From the NCBI GenBank assembly GCA_003427395.1, contig BFEA01000990.1, forward strand, positions 150,203-189,954: a DNA stretch of 39,752 nucleotides, read 5' to 3'. Of this stretch, positions 31,791 through 39,752 are shown piece by piece. Position 1 is the stretch's first letter, and the number at the start of each line of letters is the position of its first letter. The position numbers and the translations under genes were made by a program. The DNA comes from Chara braunii. Lineage: Eukaryota; Streptophyta; Charophyceae; Charales; Characeae. Below the pieces are notes generated by a model that made no database searches, was not told the origin of the DNA, and worked only from the letters and a program-made list of their open reading frames with translations.

Positions 31791-32345
31791 GCCCCAGATG
31801 CCATTATTTTTACTTAGTCCCACGTGGCCCCGCATGCCTTTTCCCGAGGTGTCCCACGTCCCTTGGGCGTTTTGCCGCCCCATGGTGACCCCTCTCCCTT
31901 GTCTTTTCTTGCGCCTTGTGCACGCCGATTTCTTTGGGTGGGTCTCTGCTCCGAGGTTCCCGTAGGTGGCCCCCACGTTGGCCCCTCATTCTCTAGCTTC
32001 CCACGGCCCCGGGGTCATCCATCTCGCGACTTCCTCATTCTTTTGTCGCTGTCGTGCTGCATTTGCTGGTTGAAGGGCCCTTTGGCCTTAGTCTTATTGC
32101 ATTCCAACGGCCCTCCCGACCTCATATTATGTTCTACGTGCCCCTGTTCTTGCGCTCATTCGCTAGCCGTTGCCGGTTCTCACCTCCTGTGGTTTTCACC
32201 CCAGGGCATCATTCCCTTCTGTGGCCTAATCCTTTGTCTTTTCTCTCTCTTGCCTCGTCACTCCAAATTTCTCTGTTGTGCAAAATTTGTTTATAATCCA
32301 TCTCTTGAGTGATGGGGAGTTATTCGGGACCCATCAGTCCCGACA

Positions 32346-33113
32346 ACGGTCACCATGCCAACCCGTTCGGATTAGTACACGCATGCTTTGCTACAAGTCC
32401 TTAGTTCTGCTGCTGCACAAATGAGATCATGCAGGGCATGCCAGCCCTTTGGACGCACACTTACCAAACCGTCTTTAACTATTTCAGTCAGGGACTCGGT
32501 GTTGATTCTGGTTGTGATCGTCGTCCTGTCTGTGACGTTAAATAATTATGGGGGACCTTGGCGGTTGTTCTTAAACTGCCTCTTGATCAGTCAGATCAAA
32601 CCGGGTGTGAGTCTCGTTGCATGCAAGGATAAATAAGGTGCAGGGGCTGGCAGGTTCGACATAGACTTGGGGCACAGGGGTGGGCCGGATTGCACACCTT
32701 CAGACACACTGCTCAACCAGATGCTCAGGGCATTGACACAAAGTGACTACTCAAGAGGGATACAGGGGGAGAGTTGGATTCCGGTAACTGTTCGCGGTGA
32801 CACTAATTAGACAAACTGTCATCCAACATGCATCTCAACAGGTAGATTATTTTTATTTTTGATTATTTAGTTGTTACAGACTTGTTAACAACTGACAGAC
32901 AGCTGCAGATAGGTTACTTCCTTTCCTTAGAGCATTGCATTCTGTGTAAGAGTAATGTAAAAATAGAAGTGTACCTGACATTGATTGTTGGTTACCGCTT
33001 GACTACTACTCTTTAGGTTGACCGGAATTAGTTGATTATTTATACCCGGTTGTGTGTAATGCTGAGGTAGGATTCAGTGTGGACTCTTGTTTAGATCACA
33101 CACACTATAGCTC
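32346..33113 (+). other. Leader / damaged 5' end of the plus-strand gypsy element
   Basis: This 768-bp stretch between the giant element's edge and the first gag ATG holds no gene I can support. It should contain the 5' LTR end and primer site of the plus-strand element. I found neither a copy of the sequence after 38743 nor a classic primer site by eye. The 5' LTR may have been cut away by the neighbouring insertion. Confidence 0.4.
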
Positions 33114-34910
33114 ATGAGTGATGCAGGCGGTAGTGAGGAGGAGGAATGAGTAGTTGAACATCTTAGAGTGACTCGTAGAACTGCACTTAGTCAACCGATT
33201 ACCTTCTTGGAGTTAAGCCAGGGAGAGGAAAGGCGGCTGCGAAGGGAAGTCAGGGAAGGGACGATGTTAGAGAGGACTAAGTCAGTGGCAACCAACGCTG
33301 AACGGACACTTGCAACAGCAAGACTAGTAGACACTAGAGTTCACGTTGAGGTTGCTTTGGCTACCTTCTCTTCAGTGTCACATGCCTTGTCTCAAGCCTC
33401 TTCGTCACGTGTCAGTCAGGGTATCTCTCAGAGTTCTGTTAATCAATTTGTTGGCTCACAGTAGATGCCACTTACACCTGAGGATTATGAGATTCTCCAA
33501 GGGGAAGCTCTTCATGATGAGTTGCAGCGGTAACTGGGAGAAGTAGAAGAAAGAAGAGAAAGAGTTAGATTGAGAAAAGTAAGATTAGGCACTAGGTTGC
33601 AGGAGCTAAGAGGACTAGAAGAACTAAATGATGCTACGTTAAATCCTGTTGATCGGTCGTTGCGCAACTCGCTGCTTTGTGTGGCAGAAATGCAGGTATT
33701 TTCAGCAGGAACTGTTGGCTGAACTAGTGGCAGGCCAAAAACGAATTATGGCTGCACTCCAGGGGCCTCGTCGAGTCATGAGGCAGCCCCAATTCTCTGC
33801 AGTTCCCCCTTCGGTTGCAGGTCCTTCAGTGACGTCGTCGCCGATAGGGCAAACCTTCTCGCCTATGTATGGCATTGCTTTCTCAGGCGGACAACCAGTA
33901 GTTAGTGGTCCGGTCCCTCAGAGCTTCTACTGTACCATCCACGACGGTGGTAACTACAGTCCCATCGCCAGGGCCAGCCCATGTTAGTGTGCAGCAACCG
34001 ATGTCAGTGGTCACGCAGCCACTGCAACAATCACCTGGGGAGATCTAACTTATGCAGTGGATGCCCAAGATTCCTTTGCTGAGTCCTAAGCCCTTTTCTG
34101 GCGACAGGAAGAAGGACGAGGACCTGGACACCTGGGTGAGGACTGTGCCCAGTTATATGAGGCACAAACGCACAAGGCCAGAGTAAGAGGTTATAGTTGT
34201 TGCTTCCTTTTTAGAGGGATCAGCAACATGTTGGTTAAATGGGTTAGTGCAGCAACAGGGCTATGGTCAAAATTTCGATACCTGGGCGCAGGCCCAGACA
34301 TTGAAAGACTTCGTACAGACTGTGTATAGACGGTGGCATGACCCTCAAGAGGCACAGAAGGTCACCGACGCGATTAACAATCTTTGTGCCAAAAGGTACA
34401 AGAATGTACGCGAGGTCACAAACACTGTAGAACGCCTGACCGTAGTACCTGGCGTGCGTTTTGATCCTCAGGTACTCCTCACAGACTAGTTGAGATGTCT
34501 GCCCTCAGAAATATGACAAAACTGGTTGACGAGGCCTACATAGACCAACATAGCTTCGCTACTTTCAGCAGGAAGGCGGTAGACATAGAGGCTAAGTTGG
34601 GATCCGCGCATCAGGGCCAAAGAGATGGTAGGAAGAAGAGACTTCCCCAAGACTGGAAGAAGAAGGGTCAACTGATGTTCGTCGACCATGATGGTCAGGT
34701 GACAGAAATTGACGACTTCCCAGACGATGGGGACGAGACAGAGGATCATGGGGTCAGCGACACTTCAGATGGTGGAGTCGTGGCGCCTATCAAAGAAAAG
34801 GCTAGGGGGACCGGGAAGAAGAAGGTAGTCCGGTCTATGGGTCAGGGCGACCAAGGAACACCCACATGGGTAAGACTTGGTTTAGATTACGAGGTGTGGA
34901 GGGATAGAGT
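33114..34910 (+). pseudogene. Gypsy Gag, heavily broken (plus strand)
   Basis: A likely start ATG at 33114 opens MSDAGGSEEEE and meets TGA at codon 12. Further stops and frameshifts follow (TAG near 33462, a shift near 33660-33700). The capsid-type part starts near 34061 (MPKIPLLSPKPFSGDRKK), with WVRTVPSYM, SFLEGSATCWLNGL and TLKDFVQTVYRRWHDPQEA, the usual retrotransposon Gag pattern. Another shift near 34485 leads to 34495-34917, with ALRNMTKLVDEAYIDQHSFA and a basic-acidic tail. At least three frameshifts make it non-functional. Confidence 0.8.
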
Positions 34911-34952
34911 TGCTTGAATTGTGGCAACTACGGCCATACGTCTAGAACGTGT
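34911..34952 (+). pseudogene. Gag zinc knuckle (CCHC)
   Basis: CLNCGNYGHTSRTC is an exact CX2CX4HX4C zinc knuckle. It is in a different frame from the upstream gag segment, which stops at 34915-34917, so a one-base change lies just before it. It would be the nucleocapsid RNA-binding motif. Confidence 0.85.
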
Positions 34953-35239
34953 CGAGGCAAAAAGGTCGATACGAAGGTAGCCTCACCAACGGTCGTGGGC
35001 TTATCTTCGAACCCCGGCAGTGTTTCTGCGAGCACTTCACAGGGGAACACCTTGGGCCAATAGGAGTGTTAGTCGCTCTTACTCGTGTTGAAGTGGTAAC
35101 GTTGCCTTCCCCACTTCAGGCGTTGGCCCGAACATCGCCCCGCAGACACATTCAGACCCACCAACACTTTGTTCGAGAGATGTGTTTGAGTCCTTACAAG
35201 AGTTACAGTCTGAGTGGTCAGGGAAGGACCCTAGAGACT

Positions 35240-35837
35240 CTTGGGCGATGATCAGCAGAGGTCCAAAGGGTGAACATTTCGTGGTAGAGGTTGATGTAGG
35301 TGGCCGCAAAGTGGGCGCCTTCGCATACATAGGCTCTACATGAAATTTCACCAGTCGTGCTTGTGTAGATAGACTGCGCTTAGGGGACCAAGTGCAGCGG
35401 CTAGCTGAACTATAGCTTCTACGCTAGCCAACAAGCATCAAATGGTAGTAAAAAACTATGTCAAGGACGTAGTTTGTTCCTTCTCTTATGGAGGAGGGGA
35501 AGTGAGACACAAAATCTCATTCCTCGTTAGCGACGAACTGCCCTTCGACATGTTACTAGGCATGTACTACATTGAGGTCACTCAACCTCAGTTTGATTGG
35601 GATAGGAAGGTGTTGATACACAAGCTGCCAAACGATAGGGCCGTTAGACTGCAAAAGTATAAAGCTAGCAGTTTAGTGAAAAACTACAACTGCATGTGTG
35701 CCTCCTCTGTCTATAACTACTATAAGCAGAATCGTGAGGAGGGCTTGTATCTAGTCTTTGTCTCTAAAAAAGGGAAGGTCGTTAAAACAACCCCAGAGAT
35801 AGAATCAGTCGTCGCACAATATTCCGACCTTTTTTAG
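35240..35837 (+). pseudogene. Gypsy aspartic protease, active site damaged
   Basis: VVEVDVGGRKVGAFAYIGST followed by a stop and NFTSRACVDRL marks the start of the protease. Family members have D-S/T-G just before ST-NF; here only IGST remains, so the catalytic Asp appears deleted. After more stops the open segment 35442-35837 gives CSFSYGGGEVRHKISFLV and FDMLLGMYYIE, the conserved ILG-like second half, then a linker ending QYSDLF and TAG (35835-35837). The frame continues unbroken into RT after this stop. Confidence 0.72.
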
Positions 35838-36606
35838 GAGCCCACAAACGTGGTAGAAAGGGAGGTGGTCCATACGATAGAGGTTATCCCAGGTAGCAAG
35901 GTGCCTAGAGGACGAATCTATAGGATATCTCCTGCGGAGTTGGATGAGCTCCACCGCCAGCTCAAGGAGCTCACGAAAAAGAGATGGATTCGGCCTAGTA
36001 CCTCCCCTTAAGTGCGCCAGTCTTGTTTGTCCCTAAGAAAGGGGGTACCTTAAGGATGTGCATTGACTATAGAGGCCTCAATGGCATCATAGTAAAGAAC
36101 AGAGAGCCCCTACCCGCATCCACGACCTACTGGATAGAGTGTAGGGATGCCGGTACTTTACTAAGATAGATCTAAAGTCCGAATACCATCAAATTGCCAT
36201 TAGACCAGAGGACAAACACAAAACCGCTTTTCAGACCAGGTACGGTCTGTACATGTTTGTGGTGATGCCCTTTGGCCTATGCAATATTCCTGGTACATTC
36301 CAGCATGCAATGAACAGGATATTTCATGAGTACTTAGACAAGTCTATCATCGTGTACCTCGACGATATACTTATCTGCAGTGACTGTAGGGGCACACGCT
36401 GAGCACTTGAAAATAGTGCTAGGTCTCCTAGGACAGCACCAGTACAAGCCTACAAGGTTAACTTGGAGAAATGCGAGTTCGGTCACACCGAAATCTTGTA
36501 CTTGGGCCATGAAATCTCCGCAGATGGTTTGCGGCCGGATGATGCTAAGGTGGCCAGCATACGTGACTAGCGCAGACCTCAGACTGTTACTGAGGTCCGA
36601 TCGTTT
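35838..36606 (+). pseudogene. Gypsy reverse transcriptase, three frames
   Basis: The RT reads through three frames: EVVHTIEVIPGSKVPRGRIY to a TAA at 36009; then [20 protein letters not shown]; then [23 protein letters not shown] (motif A Asp), YGLYMFVVMPFGLCN and IIVYLDDILICSD with the YLDD catalytic box at about 36355. Two nearby compensating frameshifts (about 36380-36450) and in-frame TAGs (36142-36144 and within 'cgtgactagcgc') follow. RSFLGMTGYYHPF then leads into RNase H. Catalytic residues remain, but the chain cannot be made. Confidence 0.88.
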
Positions 36607-38319
36607 TTGGGGATGACGGGCTACTATCATCCGTTTGTTAAAAACTATAGTACAATAGCTTCCCCATTAACTGATCTAACTCGACTTAACACCCCTTGGG
36701 AGTGGACTGGAGAGTGTGAAGCCAACTTCAGGAAACTGAAGTATGCCCTGACACACTACGAAGTTCTTAAACTTCTGGATCCTGATAAGCCATTTGTGGT
36801 GACCACAGACGCCAGCCAATATGGCATCGGTGCGGTCCTTGCGCAAAAGGAGGGGCGTAAGTTGAGACCTATCGAGTACATGAATAAGAAGATGTCGTCA
36901 CAAAAGCTAGCCAAGTCCACATATGAGCGTGAGCTTTATGCCCTCTACAGAGCGCTGGTCCATTGGAGACACGACCTCCTAGGTAGGTTGTTCTACTTGA
37001 GATTTGACCATGATACCTTGCGCTGGATCAAGACACAACCTGTACTCTCTGACGCACTCACGCAATGGATTCAAGTGAAAGACATATATGACTATCAACT
37101 TGATCCAATCAAGGGAGAGTACAACAAAGTAGCTGATGCACTATCACGTCGGGCAAATTACCTAGGCGAGCTAGTGATTGAATTTTGCATATCTAACGAT
37201 CTAACTCGATCTTTCATGGAAGCCTGTCAACAAGATTCAATTATTTATGAGATCATCCGTAAGTTCAAATATAAGGATAAAGTAACTTCTAACGAATTTA
37301 TGATGGTAGATGGCTTGTTGTTTCTTGAAAAGGCAGGGAATAAAAAACTGTGTGTTCCTAATAGTGAGTCTTTGCGTAGTTTATTTTTTGGGGAATGTCA
37401 TAATGCAGCTGGTCATTTTGGCTATAGAAAGACATCAGCTAACTTAGTGCAGAAGTTTTGGTGGCCCACAATGATGCAGAACGCAAAAACATATGTAGAG
37501 ACCTGCCAAGTTTGTCAACGTGACGAACCAAGGATGCATGCATCTTTGGGATTGATTCAACCCCTCCCTATCCCTGCTGGACCTGGCCAGAGTGTGTCCG
37601 TGGATTTCATGGATACTCTCATGACCAGCAAAAGTGAAAAAAGGCATATATTTGTCATTGTGGATAGCTTCACTAAATATGCGAGACTAATTGCTATGCT
37701 TGAGACAGGTAGAAATGAACACATCATCAAGCTCTTTATGGATAACTGGGTTCGTGACTTCGGTCTACCTACGTCTATAGTTAGTGACTGGGATGTGAGA
37801 TTCACCAACGAACTGTGGCAAAGCAAAACCCAACAGATGGGCACCCGGCTCCAAATGACATCAGGGAACCACCTTGAGTCACATGGCCAGGTTGAACAGA
37901 TGAACCGTGTAGTACAGCACCTACTTTGGCATTACATCAAGCCAAGTCAGGATGACTGGAACGAGAAATTGCCTCTCGTTGCCAGCCTGTACAATAACGT
38001 TGTGCATAGCACGACTGGTATGACTCCCAACCGATTACATCTAGGTTGGAAGCCCAAATCAGTACTGGACTTTCTATTACCTGAACAACAACAAAATGTA
38101 TCACCTGGCAACTTAGAGTTCATTGTCAAATATGAACAGATGTTGCAACAGGCCGTAGAGCACATTAAGAAAGCTCAAGATGCCATGATTGCATCTGAGA
38201 ACAAGCACAAACAACAGTCTAACTTTCAGGTAGGTGAACGAGTCTGGGTAAGATCATCCGAACTAGGTCAAGAGTTGGGGATTTCATGCAAACTAATGCC
38301 ACAATACTTTGGGCCCTAG
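36607..38319 (+). pseudogene. Gypsy RNase H and integrase, 570-codon open stretch
   Basis: The longest uninterrupted frame in the window. RNase H: VTTDASQYGIGAVLAQ (about residues 66-80), ERELYALYRAL, FDHDTLRW and KVADALSRR. Integrase zinc finger: CHNAAGHFG, then CQVCQ. Core: VDFMD, IFVIVDSFTKYARLI, SIVSDWDVRF and HGQVEQMNR, so the D, D and E positions are kept, though HLESHGQ is unusual (families usually have HPQTDGQ). The C-terminal part is QVGERVWVRSSELG to a TAG at 38317-38319. It is in frame with the last RT segment. The first ATG is internal and not a true start. Confidence 0.9.
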
Positions 38320-38703
38320 GAGATCTTAGACATTGTATGGGATCAACCAGAACGACCGTCTCACATTCCCGCACACTTATGTACTTACCCTGTTTTCCAT
38401 GCATCCAAGTTTGCACCTTTTGTTGTCACTGATCAGTTTCCCTCAAGAAGATCAATGTTGCCCCCAACCATGGATGGACACGTGGACATTGACGATATCG
38501 TCGAGCACAAGCTGATGCCTGTACCCAAACCTCCAAGAAGAGGTCGGCAGCCAAAGCCACAGATGCAATACCGAGTGCGGTTCAGACATCACATTGATCC
38601 TCAAGAAGACCGATGGTTCACAAGAAAGGAATTAATGAAGACTGCTCCCCAAATGATCTCAAGTTACGAGAGAAATCTGAAAGGGAAACAGCCGGTTCCA
38701 TAA
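38320..38703 (+). pseudogene. Pol C-terminus with chromodomain-like module
   Basis: In frame after the TAG at 38317-38319: EILDIVWDQP, then PVFHASKFAPF (a family signature close to VFHVS.L), then DIDDIVEHKLMPVP and YRVRFRHHIDPQEDRWFTRK ending SSYERNL. The order (two variable segments around a Y-x-V-x-F strand, then an aromatic W and a C-terminal helix) matches the chromodomain at the end of chromovirus integrases. That would place this element among the chromoviruses. The domain is diverged, so moderate certainty. Confidence 0.65.
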
Positions 38704-38723
38704 GAACTTCTCCGAGGACTATT

Positions 38724-38742
38724 GAAGGAAAGGAGGAGGGAA
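38724..38742 (+). promoter_or_regulatory. Polypurine tract of the plus-strand element
   Basis: GAAGGAAAGGAGGAGGGAA is a pure purine run 20 bp after the pol stop. It is followed directly by TGCGAGGATCC, a TG-type LTR start at 38743. This is the expected place for plus-strand priming. Confidence 0.65.
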
Positions 38743-39098
38743 TGCGAGGATCCGGGTCCTCGGTAGGCCTAAGGGCCTCGTATTGCATATGCGCCCGCCC
38801 TAAGTGAAGGCGGGCCTAACAAATCACGAGAAGCCCTCGGCTAACAATTTCACATTTGGGGTCCAGGCAGTTTCGTCGTGCCAGTTGGTTGAAGGAAACA
38901 CAGGCCGAGCAGCGAGGAAATTGCCAGGCCTTCTAGGCTTTTCCGAAAGCGCAGGCCCTGGGCGAGATTCGCAGCCTCATACATAAACAGTTGGGAGGCC
39001 CAACCAAATGAGGCCAGTAGTTGCACCAGAGGCGCAGCATCCCGAGGCCTACTGGAAGCTTCTGGGCCCAGGGCAGCCAAGCTGCGAAGGCAGGCCAA

Positions 39099-39119
39099 CT
39101 CTTTCCATATAGGAAAGAG
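39099..39119. other. Hairpin, 8-bp stem
   Basis: CTCTTTCC and GGAAAGAG flank ATATA. Confidence 0.7.
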
Positions 39120-39370
39120 CTTGCTGCCTGACCTCTCATTCAGGACTCGCATGCTAGCGGCAGCGCTGCTGGAGCGGACGCCCGTGGGCTGCTGTTGGCG
39201 CTGAGAGGCGAGGTGCTAGCGTGTGAGGTCGTGCAGGGAGAAGGGCGCTGCTGAGGGGAGCGCCATAGCCCAGCCTCCATAGCTGGTTGGGCTTGGACTA
39301 CAGTGAGGCGCAGGGGTGGTCTTCGTGTGTACAAGGGGAAGACGTGGGAGTAAGTCAGGGGAGAGAGAGA

Positions 39371-39392
39371 AGGATGATGATGATGATGATGA
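39371..39392. repeat. GAT microsatellite
   Basis: Seven consecutive GAT units; on the minus strand they read as a meaningless His run. Confidence 0.9.
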
Positions 39393-39752
39393 TGTGAGGG
39401 CACATACCTAGTATTGGCGATCGTCTGCATTGGGCGATATCTTCAAGTACTTCATGGGCTGCTGACGTCAACAGTTGCATTGTCAATTAGTAGGCAAGTT
39501 GTAGCTGTTTAGGAAGTATGCAGGGTGTCGAGTGCCAAGTGGGGAGATAGGGCCTGAACACTCATGTTGGTGGTGGCGAGAGCAAGCTCTCATTGACATT
39601 GGTTTTCAGTGTTACGATTCTTCATTGGTATTATATTGGCGCATTTCTCCTTTTCGGACGCTGGGATACTATCTGGCCTTCAATATGATTGTGCATTCTG
39701 CACATTGTCATCTCGCTATTGCTCATTTTCCTTGCACATAGGAAAGAAAAAA

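Larger units (their letters stand above)
27417..32345 (-). mobile_element. 4.2-kb duplicated unit, right copy: probable 5' LTR of the giant minus-strand element
   Basis: Collinear with 3145-7361 apart from the 755-bp fold-back insertion, one extra 30-bp unit and loss of one 107-bp unit. Without the insertion it is about 4.17 kb. The match ends exactly at CA (32344-32345), so the minus strand begins TGTCGGGACTGATGGG. Bases 32346-32350 (ACGGT) would be one copy of the target-site duplication; the partner would lie left of the window. No coding region is credible inside. The lower boundary cannot be fixed because satellite A lies below both copies. Confidence 0.6.
38743..39752 (+). mobile_element. 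Candidate 3' LTR (start only) and flank
   Basis: If 38743 is the LTR start, the LTR extends for an unknown length. No matching 5' copy is visible at 32346-33113, so neither its end nor the flank can be placed. The region holds a small hairpin (39099-39119) and a GAT microsatellite (39371-39392). No gene is supported. Confidence 0.4.

Noticed and set aside
39140-39430. Minus-strand ORF with a His run
   Set aside because: The His run comes from a GAT microsatellite and the rest lacks any family feature.

Overview
The window looks like repeat-rich nuclear DNA of a plant or green alga. There is no bacterial-style gene packing, no rRNA or tRNA that I can recognise, and no intact host gene. Almost everything is satellite DNA, microsatellite, or decayed Ty3/gypsy LTR retrotransposon. 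The gag and pol wording of the minus-strand element reminds me of proteins from the charophyte alga Chara; that is a recollection, not a search result. Two assembly scars are visible: a leftover Nextera transposase junction (10233-10266) and a 50-base N gap inside a GA microsatellite (24280-24329).

Layout. 1-3140: a 91-bp satellite (sat A). 3145-7361: a GAA tract and a 4.2-kb non-coding unit rich in hairpins. 7362-11078: non-coding DNA with three tandem-repeat arrays. 11079-17263, minus strand: an acidic ORF, pol and gag of a broken gypsy element. 17713-21305, minus strand: four tandem ORFs of one unrecognised family. 21306-24125: nothing recognised. 24126-24446: GA microsatellite with the gap. 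24450-26463: a second satellite of about 92 bp (sat B). 26464-27416: sat A again. 27417-32345: second copy of the 4.2-kb unit, carrying a 755-bp fold-back insertion. 32346-39752: a decayed plus-strand chromovirus-like gypsy element.

Main interpretation. The two 4.2-kb units stop matching exactly at a CA on the plus strand, which is a TG on the minus strand. The left unit is preceded, in minus orientation, by a purine-rich tract. The gypsy gag-pol between them is also on the minus strand. Together this suggests one very large minus-strand LTR retrotransposon (about 32 kb or more). Its 5' LTR would run down from 32345 and its 3' LTR down from 7361. Sat A follows the unit in both copies, so the LTRs may themselves carry satellite arrays. 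On the minus strand the internal order would be: leader with satellite and GA repeat, four accessory ORFs, gag, zinc knuckle, protease, RT, integrase, acidic ORF, repeat-rich 3' region, polypurine tract, 3' LTR.

The four accessory ORFs are the most novel coding content. They look like a two-gene module X-Y present twice (X1-Y1, X2-Y2). X and Y are distant paralogues, and both X-Y spacers are exactly 27 nt. All copies carry stops or frameshifts here, so this copy is probably dead, but an intact relative may exist elsewhere in the genome.
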